Assembly (NCBI RefSeq): GCF_900185015.1
Contig: NZ_FXYD01000002.1
Span: forward strand, 62,001-126,000
Direction of reading: 5' to 3'
DNA length: 64,000 nucleotides
Source: Octadecabacter ascidiaceicola
GTDB taxonomy: Bacteria > Pseudomonadota > Alphaproteobacteria > Rhodobacterales > Rhodobacteraceae
Under the pieces are notes generated by a model. It was not told the origin of the DNA. It did no database searches and worked only from the letters and a program-made list of their open reading frames with translations. Position 1 is the stretch's first letter; every line of letters begins with the position of its first letter. Below, piece after piece: positions 30,254 through 39,286 of the stretch. The translations under genes and the position numbers were made by a program.

Positions 30254-30973
30254 ATGAAAAGACTATTTATAGCGTTTTGGTTTGTTCTTGCCCCGCTTGC
30301 AGCGGCGGCTGAGGACTGTGTTGTGTTGTTGCACGGGTTGGCGCGTACGGAGACGTCGTTTTTAGCGCTTGAGGAATTGTTGGAGCTTGAGGGGTATGTG
30401 GTCGTCAACAACGGCTATCCCTCCACCAGCGCAGACATTCAGACTTTGGTTGCCGAAAATGTCCCGCAAGCGGTGGCGGCCTGCGGCAATCGACGGGTGC
30501 ATTTCGTGACCCATTCGATGGGCGGCATTCTAGTGCGTGTCTACCTTGCAGATGCGAGGCCAGTGATGATGGGGCGCGTTGTTATGTTAGGGCCTCCGAA
30601 TGACGGATCGCAATTGGTTGACGTTCTTGGAAGATTGGAGCCGTTTGAGTGGATAAATGGACCTGCCGGGATGGAGCTTGCTACGGACGGAGAGCCGCTG
30701 AGTCTTGTTTGGCCAGGATATGAGTTGGGTATTATCGCCGGAGATCGATCATTGAACGCTTATTATTCCAGCCTGATTGACGGGGCGGATGACGGGAAGG
30801 TTTCGGTGGCGTCAACGCGGCTGGAGGGGATGGCTGACCACCTGACATTGCCGGTGACCCATACGTTTATGATGAACAATCCGCTTGTGATGCGCCAAGC
30901 GATGGAATTCTTGAGCGAGGGTCAGTTTGACCGGAGCCTGACCCTGAGTGGCGTGATGTTCGGGTTGCAATAA
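30254..30973 (+). CDS. Exported alpha/beta hydrolase (lipase-like)
   Basis: 239 residues with a signal peptide ([20 protein letters not shown]). [15 protein letters not shown] carries the HG oxyanion motif, and the nucleophile is in VTHSMGG (about 87-93). [12 protein letters not shown] and the late LPVTHTFMM hold the likely His. Resembles small bacterial acyl hydrolases related to triacylglycerol lipases. Periplasmic or secreted. Monocistronic; the GC-rich dispersed repeat begins right after the stop. Confidence 0.85.
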   Translation: MKRLFIAFWFVLAPLAAAAEDCVVLLHGLARTETSFLALEELLELEGYVVVNNGYPSTSADIQTLVAENVPQAVAACGNRRVHFVTHSMGGILVRVYLADARPVMMGRVVMLGPPNDGSQLVDVLGRLEPFEWINGPAGMELATDGEPLSLVWPGYELGIIAGDRSLNAYYSSLIDGADDGKVSVASTRLEGMADHLTLPVTHTFMMNNPLVMRQAMEFLSEGQFDRSLTLSGVMFGLQ

Positions 30974-30975
30974 GA

Positions 30976-31030
30976 GGGGCGCTGCCCCGCGCTGCGCGCT
31001 CCCCGGGATATTTTTGAAACAAAGGCAAAG
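30976..31030 (+). repeat. Dispersed GC-rich/GATATTT repeat, copy A
   Basis: GGGGC-GCT-GCCCC hairpin, then CTCCCCGGGATATTTTTGAAACAAAGGCAA-like sequence. Related copies lie at 43187-43230 and, inverted, at 51132-51186. This copy sits between the convergent lipase-like and purK genes and may act as a terminator. Confidence 0.65.
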
Positions 31031-31041
31031 GCGGCGCGGGT

Positions 31042-32115
31042 TTAGCTGGCGGGGCCTGTGATTGTATTGATGTGGCCCATTTTGCGGCCCTTCTTGGCGT
31101 CGGCTTTGCCGTAGAGATGGATTTCGGTGTTGGTTTTCGCGATCCCAGGGATGCGGTCCACGTCGTCGCCGATCAGGTTTTCCATCACCACGTTTGAATG
31201 GCGGCTGCCATCGCCCAAGGGCCAGCCTGCAATCGCGCGGATGTGCTGTTCGAACTGATCCACCGTGCAGGCGGCCTGCGTCCAGTGGCCGGAGTTGTGA
31301 ACGCGTGGGGCGATTTCGTTGACGATGAAACCGTTCGGCGTGACGAAAAGTTCAACACCCATGGTGCCGACGTAGTCTAGAGCGTTCAGGATGTTGGCCG
31401 TAAGTAGAACCGCATCTGTGCGCTGCGAAGGCGTCAGTGCGGCGGGCAGGGTGGTGGTGTGCAAGATGCCGTCTTTGTGGACGTTTTCACCGGGATCAAA
31501 GCAGGAGATCGCACCGTCGCTGCTGCGTGTTCCGATGACGGAAACCTCTATCGAGAAGTCGATGAAGCCTTCATAGACGGCGGGCGCGCCGGCCATGTCT
31601 GCGATGGCTTGGTCTGCGTCATCTGGTGACATCAGGCGCGACTGGCCTTTGCCATCATAGCCCAAACGACGGGTTTTCAGGATCGCGGGTGTGCCGATCT
31701 GGTCGATCGCTTGCTCAAGCGCTTCGGCGGTGTCGACGGCGGCGAAAGGCGCGGTTGTCAGGCCGATGCGGGTGAGGAAGTTCTTTTCCAAGAAACGGTC
31801 TTGGGAGGTCGCGAGCGCATTGCGGTTGGGGTGGATCGGGGTGAGGGCCTCGATCAGATCAAGCGCTTCGGTTGGGATGTTTTCGAATTCATAGGTTACG
31901 ACATCACAGGCGTTGGCGAATTTGGTCAGCGCGACGGTGTCGGAATAGTCTGCCATGATGTGCGTATGGGCCACGTGGGCGGCTGGGCAGTCTGCGTTCG
32001 GTTCAAAGATGCAGGTTTTGAAGCCAAGACGGGACGCTGCAACAGACAGCATGCGACCCAACTGGCCACCACCAAGGATCCCAATGGTCGCGCCGGTTTT
32101 GAGGGGATTAGTCAT
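31042..32115 (-). CDS. purK: N5-carboxyaminoimidazole ribonucleotide synthase
   Basis: 357 residues from ATG 32115 ([23 protein letters not shown]), overlapping the purE stop by 8 bp; the frame is open to 32163 within purE. An ATP-grasp enzyme: GGGQLGRM at the N-terminus, [13 protein letters not shown] (the ATP-binding lysine region), [16 protein letters not shown]-like end (here [15 protein letters not shown]). It carboxylates AIR with bicarbonate and ATP for PurE. Coupled to purE. Confidence 0.96.
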   Translation of the reverse strand: MTNPLKTGATIGILGGGQLGRMLSVAASRLGFKTCIFEPNADCPAAHVAHTHIMADYSDTVALTKFANACDVVTYEFENIPTEALDLIEALTPIHPNRNALATSQDRFLEKNFLTRIGLTTAPFAAVDTAEALEQAIDQIGTPAILKTRRLGYDGKGQSRLMSPDDADQAIADMAGAPAVYEGFIDFSIEVSVIGTRSSDGAISCFDPGENVHKDGILHTTTLPAALTPSQRTDAVLLTANILNALDYVGTMGVELFVTPNGFIVNEIAPRVHNSGHWTQAACTVDQFEQHIRAIAGWPLGDGSRHSNVVMENLIGDDVDRIPGIAKTNTEIHLYGKADAKKGRKMGHINTITGPAS

Positions 32116-32593
32116 CGGTCGGTTCATCCGCAATTGAGGCTGAGAGGGCATCGCGCCAAGCATCTAGGCGCTGGGCGAGATCTGGATCTTGCAGCGCGAC
32201 AATGCCAGCCGCCATGAGGCCCGCGTTGGCAGCGCCAGCAGCGCCGATGGCCATTGTCGCGACGGGGAAACCTTTGGGCATTTGCACAATGGAATAGAGG
32301 CTATCGACGCCAGAAAGCGCTTTGGTCTGGATTGGAACGCCGACCACGGGGATGCGGGTTTTAGACGCCATCATACCGGGCAGGTGCGCGGCACCGCCTG
32401 CGCCTGCGATGATCACTTGAAGGCCACGGCCAGCGGCCTCTTTGCCATAGGTCCAAAGACGATCCGGTGTGCGGTGGGCCGAGACGATTTTGGCCTCATA
32501 GGAAATGCCGAACTCATCCAGAAGCGTCGCTGCTTCGCGCATAGTGGGCCAGTCGGACTGGCTGCCCATGATAATGCCAACGGTAGGGGTCAT
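32108..32593 (-). CDS. purE: N5-carboxyaminoimidazole ribonucleotide mutase
   Basis: 161 residues. [14 protein letters not shown] at the N-terminus contains the phosphate- and carboxylate-binding SDW motif; SAHRTPDR holds the catalytic histidine; [14 protein letters not shown] follows. It converts N5-CAIR to CAIR in purine synthesis. First gene of purEK, with translational overlap. Confidence 0.97.
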   Translation of the reverse strand: MTPTVGIIMGSQSDWPTMREAATLLDEFGISYEAKIVSAHRTPDRLWTYGKEAAGRGLQVIIAGAGGAAHLPGMMASKTRIPVVGVPIQTKALSGVDSLYSIVQMPKGFPVATMAIGAAGAANAGLMAAGIVALQDPDLAQRLDAWRDALSASIADEPTDD

Positions 32594-32648
32594 GATTGTT
32601 GCCTTATATCTACAAGGGCCGTTATAGCGCCCGCACGTCAGGGTGCAA

Positions 32649-32867
32649 TCAGGCGATAATATCTGGGGTAATGCGGTCTTCTAGAACGGCGATTTTGTCC
32701 TTAAGGCCCAGCTTTTGCTTTTTGAGGCGCTTGATTGTCAGCATGTCGGCCTTGCCGGTGTCTTGAAGTGCGTGAATGGCGTCATCAAGATCGCGGTGCT
32801 CTTGGCGCAGAACCCCGAGCTGTACGCGCAAAACCTCAAGCTGTTCCATACGCGCGCTGCTGTTCAT
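32649..32867 (-). CDS. YdcH/DUF465-like small protein
   Basis: 72 residues from ATG 32867 ([20 protein letters not shown]). The pattern of two helices, [12 protein letters not shown]...[32 protein letters not shown], fits the YdcH family of small helical hairpin proteins, whose role is unknown. The longer open frame to 33170 is not credible. It stands upstream of purEK with a 55-bp gap. Confidence 0.85.
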   Translation of the reverse strand: MNSSARMEQLEVLRVQLGVLRQEHRDLDDAIHALQDTGKADMLTIKRLKKQKLGLKDKIAVLEDRITPDIIA

Positions 32868-33050
32868 TATCTGTCCGATCAATTTGGTCTGCGGTGGCTT
32901 GCACCGAGAATGTAAGCGCGAAACGTGATTTATCAAAGGAAAACCGTGCCTCGTGACCTTGCATCGCGCCGCATTGGCCCCCATATTTTTGAAGTAGTCG
33001 CCATAATGGGGCTGCACGATTGACGGTCGCTTAAGATAAGGACGTGTCGC

Positions 33051-33464
33051 ATGACAAAATTGACGTTGGGAACGCATCCGTTCCTTCTCGGGTTTGAAGA
33101 GCTGGAGCGGCTGGTGGAACGCACCGCCAAGTCGGGAAATGACAGCTACCCCCCTTATAATATTGAACAAACTTCGCAGACCTCATACCGCATTACGTTG
33201 GCCGTGGCGGGGTTTGGCGATGACGAATTGGCGATCACTGTTGAGGACAATCAGCTGGTGATCCGTGGACGCCAGCGCGACGACAGCGAGGGCCGCGTGT
33301 TCTTGCATCGCGGAATCGCCGCACGGCAATTCCAACGATCGTTTGTGTTGGCCGAAGGGGTCGATGTGGGCGAGGCGGTTACGGAAAACGGGCTACTTCA
33401 CGTCGATCTGACACGCGCTGTGCCGGATTCGGTGGTTCAGAAAATCAACATCAGGAAGGGGTAA
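33051..33464 (+). CDS. Small heat-shock protein, Hsp20/alpha-crystallin family
   Basis: 137 residues. The alpha-crystallin domain (about 35-135) has PPYNIEQTSQTSYRITLAVAGF, then LVIRGRQ, FLHRGIAARQFQRSFVLAEGV and the G-L-L segment ENGLLHVDL. IbpA-like holdase. AAGGA stands 9 nt before the ATG. The DUF1150 gene follows after 3 bp, a pairing I recall as conserved in Rhodobacteraceae. Confidence 0.93.
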   Translation: MTKLTLGTHPFLLGFEELERLVERTAKSGNDSYPPYNIEQTSQTSYRITLAVAGFGDDELAITVEDNQLVIRGRQRDDSEGRVFLHRGIAARQFQRSFVLAEGVDVGEAVTENGLLHVDLTRAVPDSVVQKINIRKG

Positions 33465-33467
33465 GGT

Positions 33468-33692
33468 ATGGATGCGAAATACAATTTTGCCGATATGGGG
33501 GATCGCGTGGTTTACGTGAAATCCGTTGATGTTGCAGGGCTGCCCGATGAGGTGCGCGAAGCGGCAGGGGACCGTGAACAGTTGTTTGCAGTGCATGACA
33601 GCGAAGGGCAGCAATTGGCTTTGGTTGCTGATCGCGACATGGCATTTATTCTGGCGCGTCAGAACGACATGCAGCCGGTAACGGTGCATTAA
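33468..33692 (+). CDS. DUF1150 family protein
   Basis: 74 residues: MDAKYNFADMGDRVVYVKSVDVAGLP... ending LVADRDMAFILARQNDMQPV, the recalled DUF1150 pattern. Function unknown. Read from the same mRNA as the Hsp20 gene (ribosome site GGTAAGGT at the end of that gene), so possibly heat-related. A strong terminator follows. Confidence 0.88.
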   Translation: MDAKYNFADMGDRVVYVKSVDVAGLPDEVREAAGDREQLFAVHDSEGQQLALVADRDMAFILARQNDMQPVTVH

Positions 33693-33738
33693 GAGTTAGA
33701 ATTGGCGTTGGTGTTTTAAACACGGGCCACTTCACTAA

Positions 33739-33775
33739 AAAGGGCGCCCCGTAGAAATGGGGCGCCCTTTCTTTT
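33739..33775. terminator. Bidirectional terminator
   Basis: AAAGGGCGCCCC, an 8-nt loop, GGGGCGCCCTTT: a perfect 12-bp stem flanked by A-rich and T-rich tracts. It can end both the Hsp20/DUF1150 transcript (+) and the sulfate-activation transcript (-). Confidence 0.9.
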
Positions 33776-33808
33776 GAGCTTTGAGGTCTGAGTGGCAGGC
33801 AAACGCTG

Positions 33809-35887
33809 TTACTCAGCCGCGATCAAGCCCATTGATTCTAGCTTAAGGATCACTTGGTGAGCACAGTTGTCGACTTCAACGTTTTCGGTTTCAACAGACA
33901 ATTCAGGGTTCGCTGGAACATCGTAAGGGTCTGAAATACCTGTGAACTCTTTGATCTTTCCTTCGCGCGCAAGCTTATAGAGGCCCTTGCGGTCACGGCG
34001 TTCGCATTCCTCAATCGACGTTGCAACGTGGACTTCAACGAATGCGCCGAACGCTTCGACGTCTTCACGCACCGCGCGGCGGGTGGTTGCGTATGGTGCG
34101 ATTGGCGCACAGATCGCGATACCACCGTTTTTGGTGATCTCGGATGCAACGTAGCCGATGCGGCGAATGTTCAGATCACGGTGCTCTTTTGAGAAACCCA
34201 GCTCGGAAGACAGGTTTTTACGAACGATGTCACCATCCAGAAGCGTCACAGGGCGGCCGCCCATTTCCATCAGTTTCACCATCAAGGCGTTGGCGATTGT
34301 GGATTTGCCGGAACCGGAGAAGCCCGTGAAGAAGACTGTGAAGCCTTGCTTTGAACGCGGCGGCTTCGTTTTGCGCAGTTCTTTGACGACCTCAGGGAAG
34401 GAGAACCATTCAGGGATTTCCAGACCTTCGGCCAGACGGCGGCGCAATTCGGTGCCTGAGATATTGAGGATCGTGACCTTATCTTTGTCCTCGATCTCGT
34501 CGATCGCTTCGTATTGCGCACGCTCATCAACCCAAACCATGTGTTTGAAGTCGACCATTTCGATGCCCATTTCTTCTTGGTGGGCGCGGAACAAGTCTTG
34601 TGCGTCATACGGGCCGTAGAAATCTTCACCAGCAGAGTTGGAACCTGGGCCTGCGTGGTCACGACCAACGATGAAGTGCGTGCAGCCGTGGTTTTTGCGG
34701 ATCAAACCGTGCCAAACGGCTTCGCGTGGACCAGCCATACGCATTGCAAGGTTTAGCAGGGACATTGCTGTAGTTGACTGTGGGTACTTGTCCAGAACTG
34801 CCTCGTAGCAGCGAACACGTGTGAAGTGGTCAACATCGCCCGGCTTGGTCAGGCCTACAACAGGGTGGATCAGCAGGTTGGCCTGCGCTTCGCGTGCGGC
34901 GCGGAATGTCAGTTCCTGGTGCGCGCGGTGCAGCGGGTTACGTGTTTGGAACGCAACCACTTTGCGCCAGCCCATTTTGCGGAAGTAAGCACGCAATTCG
35001 TTCGGTGTGTCGCGGCGTGCGCGGAAATCGTAGTGAACCGGCTGTTGGATGCCAGTGACTGGGCCACCAAGGTAAACTTTGCCCGCTTGGTTGTGCAGGT
35101 AGTTCACAGCAGGGTGGGCGTCATCGTCAGCGCCGAAAACTTTTTCAGCTTCCTTGGCTTTGTTCGGCACCCAGTTGTCTGTGACAGTCATTGTTGCCAG
35201 AATAACGCCTTCTTGGTCGCGCAGGGCGATGTCTTGGCCAGCCTCAAGGGAAGCTGCGAAATCCTCGGACACGTCCAGAGTGATCGGCATTGGCCAAAGT
35301 TCGCCCGTTGTCAGTCGCATGTTGTCGACGACGCCATCGTAGTCAGCCTCGGTCAGGAAGCCCTTAAGCGGGTTGAAGCCGCCGTTCATCAGCAGTTCCA
35401 GATCGCAGATCTGACGCGGTGTCAGGTCGTGGCTAACGAGGTCTGCGGCTTCGACTTTCAGCTTCTGAGCGGACTCGTAAGAGACAAACAGCTCAGGGAT
35501 GGGGGCGAGGTTGTTTTCCATAAGGGTGTTCCTGTTACTAATAGGCGTGAGACTAGATGCGCTGCCGGTCAATTCGGCGTGCAGCGCGTTATATTCAGCG
35601 AGTTTTCGGTTGAGAAATTGGGTTGTGAGGCGGTTCTTTTCGCCAGCACCACGAGCGGTAATCGCATAGGTGTGGCGTGCGCGTTTGTCGGGGCCGTTGC
35701 GATCTTCGATATTCACGAGACCTGCATCGGTGGCTTGTTTTAACAACGCGTTAAGGCGGCCCAAAGACACACCAATCGCCTGCGCCAACGCGCGCTGGGA
35801 CGCATCCGGTGCGATATCCAGCTGCCGCAGCAGGCGGAACATTTGATCCTCCTGTTCGGAGGTGATTTTGGCGGGCGACATAGCCAT
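33809..35887 (-). CDS. MarR-like winged helix fused to ATP sulfurylase/APS kinase
   Basis: 692 codons without interruption. Residues 1-118 read as a MarR family (EPS-associated type) regulator: ITSEQEDQMFRLLRQL, ASQRALAQAIGVSLGRLNALLKQ, RHTYAITARGAGEKNRLT. From Met123 (ATG 35521, MENNLAPIPELFVSYESAQ) follows a complete 570-residue sulfate-activating enzyme. The sulfurylase part has the HxxH motif RNPLHRAHQE and GRDHAGPGS; the APS kinase part has the P-loop GFSGSGKST and DGDIVRK. Together these make APS and then PAPS from sulfate. A weak ribosome site (AGGA) precedes ATG 35521, so the enzyme may also be made alone. The annotated fusion is what the DNA shows; in-vivo products are unknown. Confidence 0.85.
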   Translation of the reverse strand: MAMSPAKITSEQEDQMFRLLRQLDIAPDASQRALAQAIGVSLGRLNALLKQATDAGLVNIEDRNGPDKRARHTYAITARGAGEKNRLTTQFLNRKLAEYNALHAELTGSASSLTPISNRNTLMENNLAPIPELFVSYESAQKLKVEAADLVSHDLTPRQICDLELLMNGGFNPLKGFLTEADYDGVVDNMRLTTGELWPMPITLDVSEDFAASLEAGQDIALRDQEGVILATMTVTDNWVPNKAKEAEKVFGADDDAHPAVNYLHNQAGKVYLGGPVTGIQQPVHYDFRARRDTPNELRAYFRKMGWRKVVAFQTRNPLHRAHQELTFRAAREAQANLLIHPVVGLTKPGDVDHFTRVRCYEAVLDKYPQSTTAMSLLNLAMRMAGPREAVWHGLIRKNHGCTHFIVGRDHAGPGSNSAGEDFYGPYDAQDLFRAHQEEMGIEMVDFKHMVWVDERAQYEAIDEIEDKDKVTILNISGTELRRRLAEGLEIPEWFSFPEVVKELRKTKPPRSKQGFTVFFTGFSGSGKSTIANALMVKLMEMGGRPVTLLDGDIVRKNLSSELGFSKEHRDLNIRRIGYVASEITKNGGIAICAPIAPYATTRRAVREDVEAFGAFVEVHVATSIEECERRDRKGLYKLAREGKIKEFTGISDPYDVPANPELSVETENVEVDNCAHQVILKLESMGLIAAE

Positions 35888-35905
35888 TGCGGGCGACTCA
35901 TTGTT

Positions 35906-35921
35906 TGTTCAGGTGTGAACA
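35906..35921. promoter_or_regulatory. Palindrome 1, TGTTC-N6-GAACA, candidate operator
   Basis: TGTTCA-GGTG-TGAACA, a perfect 6-bp inverted repeat, 19 bp upstream of the winged-helix fusion start. It shares half-sites and total length (16 bp) with the palindrome at 35935-35950. Confidence 0.55.
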
Positions 35922-35931
35922 TAGAAAGAAA

Positions 35932-35953
35932 GTTTGTTCACGCAAGAACAAAC
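35932..35953. promoter_or_regulatory. Palindrome 2, TGTTC-N6-GAACA core, candidate operator
   Basis: GTTTGTTC-ACGCAA-GAACAAAC, a perfect 8-bp inverted repeat whose core is again TGTTC-N6-GAACA. The two centres are 29 bp apart. Likely bound by a MarR-type dimer, plausibly the one encoded just downstream. Confidence 0.55.
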
Positions 35954-36075
35954 CAAGCGCACGTATGGAAACTAATTGTTACTGTGATGGAAATGTCTGC
36001 TAAGCGGGACGAAGCAACCCGCTCTGGTTTGGGAGTCAGTGTCTGCTTCGAAAAACCATTTCGCGTATTTCGATA

Positions 36076-36696
36076 CTAGCGAGTTGCAGCCATGAACGCA
36101 CTTCCCCCAATCAAGAAGCCTCCGCCAGTGTATCCAAAACGGCGACGGGCTTTGGCGCTCTGGAAAGTCTTTCGAGCTTGTGCGGCAAGTATTGCATACC
36201 CGCCTAGAACAGCCCCGACAATCACGGTGGAAGTCGCAACGACTATCGCGAATTGAGAATAGATATTAGCATTTGGATCAAGAAATTGAGAGAGGAATGC
36301 TACGTAGAATATGATGGCCTTGGGGTTCAGAACCGCCGTGAAAAAGCCTGCTCGTGCGCTCGACATCCCACCCTGTTCACTTTGTTCCTGTGGGGAATCT
36401 ACGCCGTTCTGACGGGCGTCGATGATCTGACGGTAGCCAAGATATGCCATATAGAAAACGCCAGCCCATTTGACAATTTGAAACAACTCGGATGATGCGG
36501 CCAAAATTGCACCAACTCCGAACAGAGATAGGCCGACAAGGACAACACCACCGGTCAATTCACCTAAAATGCACAGAAACGCCGCCTTGCCTCCGCGCGA
36601 CAACGCTTGTCCTGTAACCATTAAAACACTGGGGCCGGGAACGATGGAAATTACGGTATATGTGGCGACGAAAGCCAGCCAAAGTTCGAGTTCCAA
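36076..36696 (-). CDS. LysE/RhtB-family amino-acid exporter
   Basis: About 206 residues. I prefer TTG 36696 (MELELWLAFVATYTVISIVPGPS) because GGAAGG lies 9 nt upstream; TTG 36714 would add six residues. The LysE hallmark ISIVPGPSVLMV is near residue 15, and six membrane segments are visible. A charged loop (DARQNGVDSPQEQSEQGG) lies after helix 3. NPKAIIFYVAFLSQF is the second conserved block. Substrate unknown. Confidence 0.86.
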   Translation of the reverse strand: MELELWLAFVATYTVISIVPGPSVLMVTGQALSRGGKAAFLCILGELTGGVVLVGLSLFGVGAILAASSELFQIVKWAGVFYMAYLGYRQIIDARQNGVDSPQEQSEQGGMSSARAGFFTAVLNPKAIIFYVAFLSQFLDPNANIYSQFAIVVATSTVIVGAVLGGYAILAAQARKTFQSAKARRRFGYTGGGFLIGGSAFMAATR

Positions 36697-36869
36697 ATTT
36701 TTCAACCTTCCCAATCAACTTAGTTGGAGCGGACATTAGCTGCACTGCGGAAGGATGTCATCAATGGGCTCAAAGCAGACATTCGTTGCGAGCACTTGGC
36801 TTCGCCTTGTCCAACGCAGAAATCTCCACTTCTCACCCTAAACTCAAAAACGTGTCTTTGTCGCCGATC

Positions 36870-37811
36870 TTATTCCTGCTCCGCCAACCAACGTTCGACT
36901 TCCAACGCGGCCATGCAGCCCATGCCCGCGGAAGTCACGGCTTGGCGGTATTTGTGGTCGGTCAGATCGCCCGCAGCGAAGATTCCCGGGATGGAGGTTT
37001 CAGTGCTGTCCGGTTTGGTGACAACATAGCCGCCCATGTGGGTTTCTAAGTGGTCTTTGACCAGCTCGTTCGCAGGTGCGTGGCCGATGGCGATGAAGAC
37101 GCCTTTGGCTGGGATGTCGGTGATTTCGCCAGTCTTCACGTTTTTGGTTTTGATCCCTTCAACGCCAAGCGGGTTTTCACCACCGTAGACTTCCTCAAGC
37201 TGGTTATCCCAGAGCGGCTCGATCTTCGGATTTTTCATCAGGCGGTCAATCAGGATCGCTTCTGCGCGCAACTCATCGCGGCGGTGTACCAGTGTGACTT
37301 TGGATGCGAAATTGGTGAGGAACAGTGCCTCTTCAACGGCGGTGTTGCCGCCGCCAACGACAACGATTTCCTGACCGCGATAGAAGAAGCCATCACACGT
37401 GGCGCAGGCCGATACGCCGAAGCCTTTGAATTTTTCTTCGGTATCAAGACCCAACCATTTGGCGCGGGCACCCGTCGCGAGGATAATCGCGTCGGCTTCG
37501 TAGACGGTGCCGCTGTCAGACTGACACACGAAGGGGCGCTTAGAAAAATCGATGGAGGAAATAATATCGCCGATGATTTCGGTACCCATCGCGCGGGCGT
37601 GGGCTTCCATGCGCAGCATAAGGTCGGGGCCTTGGACCTCTGAATCACCAGGCCAGTTCTCAACTTCGGTTGTTGTGGTCAGCTGGCCGCCGGGTTCGAT
37701 GCCCTGAACGAGGATTGGTTCCAGCATGGCGCGGCTGGCATAGACGCCCGCCGTGTAGCCGGTTGGGCCGGAGCCGATGATAAGAACTTTGGTTTTGCGT
37801 GTATCGGCCAT
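36870..37811 (-). CDS. trxB: Thioredoxin-disulfide reductase
   Basis: 313 residues. It has FAD-binding GSGPTG (13-18), the redox centre C136-A-T-C139 in SACATCDGFFY, NADPH-binding GGGNTAVEEA, and C-terminal GIFAAGDLTDHKYRQAVTSAGMG. It passes electrons from NADPH to thioredoxin. Divergent from the Lrp gene at 37979 (167-bp gap), so the regulator could act on trxB, but this is not shown. Confidence 0.96.
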   Translation of the reverse strand: MADTRKTKVLIIGSGPTGYTAGVYASRAMLEPILVQGIEPGGQLTTTTEVENWPGDSEVQGPDLMLRMEAHARAMGTEIIGDIISSIDFSKRPFVCQSDSGTVYEADAIILATGARAKWLGLDTEEKFKGFGVSACATCDGFFYRGQEIVVVGGGNTAVEEALFLTNFASKVTLVHRRDELRAEAILIDRLMKNPKIEPLWDNQLEEVYGGENPLGVEGIKTKNVKTGEITDIPAKGVFIAIGHAPANELVKDHLETHMGGYVVTKPDSTETSIPGIFAAGDLTDHKYRQAVTSAGMGCMAALEVERWLAEQE

Positions 37812-37978
37812 GAGGGTCCCCTTTGTTGCTGTTCATATAAGCAGCGATGCAAGCAGGGAAAAGGGGGATCGCGTTGGATCGTTGGTACGCAGGAAAATTG
37901 CGGAGTGGCGAAATATTGTTGCGTCTGGATGGGCGCGAGCGTATGAATCGCGCCAAACACTAAGGGACGCGCGCAACC

Positions 37979-38479
37979 ATGCCAGGACAGAAGCTAGACG
38001 AGATCGACCGGATGATTCTTGCAGAGCTGCAAGCGGACGGTCGAATGACCAACGTAGAATTGGCGAAACGGGTCGGCATTTCAGCGCCGCCATGTCTGCG
38101 CCGTGTGCGGACCTTGGAAGAGCAGGGTTTCATTCGCGGCTACCATGCGGATGTAAACGCACGTGAGCTTGGCTTTGAAGTGCAAGTTTTCGCGATGGTC
38201 GGGCTGGTGAGCCAAGCCGAGATCGACCTCAGTGCGTTCGAGAATAAATGCGCTGGCTGGCCGCTTGTGCGTGAATGTCACATGCTGAACGGGGAAGTTG
38301 ATTTTGTGTTGAAATGCGTGGCACCTGATCTGCGCACATTCCAGAACTTCCTAACAGAAGAACTGACCAGTGCCGACAACGTGGCGAGCGTGAAGACTTC
38401 ATTGGTTATTCGCGGCGCAAAGGACGAACCGGGTGTGCCGTTTGATGTTCTCGAGGAACGCCTGAAACGCGACGCTTAA
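37979..38479 (+). CDS. Lrp/AsnC-family transcriptional regulator
   Basis: 166 residues. The N-terminal helix-turn-helix (LDEIDRMILAELQADGRMTNVELAKRVGISAPPCLRRVRTLEEQG) is classical Lrp. The C-terminal RAM domain (about 65-150) is ligand-binding, with FVLKCVAPDLRTFQNFL. Effector unknown. Divergent from trxB and convergent with the second Hint gene (3-bp gap). Confidence 0.92.
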   Translation: MPGQKLDEIDRMILAELQADGRMTNVELAKRVGISAPPCLRRVRTLEEQGFIRGYHADVNARELGFEVQVFAMVGLVSQAEIDLSAFENKCAGWPLVRECHMLNGEVDFVLKCVAPDLRTFQNFLTEELTSADNVASVKTSLVIRGAKDEPGVPFDVLEERLKRDA

Positions 38480-38482
38480 ACC

Positions 38483-39286
38483 TTAGGCGACCACGCCGAA
38501 ATCCAGGTCATGTAAAGACAGGCGCGGATGCATCAGCATTCCGAAGTCTTCAATACGCGCCATGTGCGGAAACAGCCCCATATAGAGTTCAAGCATATCA
38601 CCGCGTAGACCGAATTCATGGCGTGCGCCGGGATTGTGGCTGTCTACTTCAACACCGTTCACCGCGATCCGTTCGTGGGCGTTGAAGCCCAGTTGGAATA
38701 CTTGAACAGGTGCTTGTGGTTGAATTTCGACAATGTTCACGCCATCGATAAAATCGGTTGCCGGAACGAAAGCCGCAGTGTGCCCCGTAACGCGTTGAAG
38801 TGTTGGTGATTTTTGGTAAAGTCGTGCGGAAGGGCCGAGCAGTAGATCAGGCATCGGACGGCCAGCACCCAGCGCGTCAGCCGCAACACGCACGAGCTTG
38901 CTCATACGCTGGTCTTGCTGCGGTGCATTCGGAACCAACGTAATCGCGCCGCGCCAATAAACCGTTTGGAAGCCGTTTGTTACGGTCTTTACTTTGTCAC
39001 CGGGAAGGATGTCTTCGACGGCAACCTCACCACGATCAGTTTTCAAAAGAGCGCCGCGAGCGAGCGAGCCAAAGCTGTCTTCGAAAGCGCGATGGGCCGG
39101 TGCGATGCGGGTGAAATCGTCAATGTCGCCATTGGGAAGCAGATGGACGACCTCGTAGCGGCGCATGAGTTGCTGTGCGCGCTGAGGTCGTCCGTCTTGC
39201 TGAGTAAACCGGGCTGAGGAGGCCACCGGAACTTTGCGTTTTACCTGCGCGAGGGCCGCGCGGGCTGTGGGGGTCGTGTTCATCAT
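38483..39286 (-). CDS. Hint-domain protein, Ser at the Cys1 position
   Basis: 267 residues from ATG 39286 (MMNTTPTARAALAQVKRKV); the frame is open to a TTG at 39391 but without support. An N-terminal basic stretch is followed by MRRYEVVHLLPNGDIDDFTRIAPAH. The Hint domain starts near GSLARGALLKTDRGEVAVEDILPGDKV, where other Hint_2 proteins have Cys. It continues with LLLGPSARLY and VDSHNPGARHEFG. Known in this lineage as a Hint domain protein of unknown function. Self-cleavage by Ser is possible in principle but not shown. Confidence 0.82.
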   Translation of the reverse strand: MMNTTPTARAALAQVKRKVPVASSARFTQQDGRPQRAQQLMRRYEVVHLLPNGDIDDFTRIAPAHRAFEDSFGSLARGALLKTDRGEVAVEDILPGDKVKTVTNGFQTVYWRGAITLVPNAPQQDQRMSKLVRVAADALGAGRPMPDLLLGPSARLYQKSPTLQRVTGHTAAFVPATDFIDGVNIVEIQPQAPVQVFQLGFNAHERIAVNGVEVDSHNPGARHEFGLRGDMLELYMGLFPHMARIEDFGMLMHPRLSLHDLDFGVVA

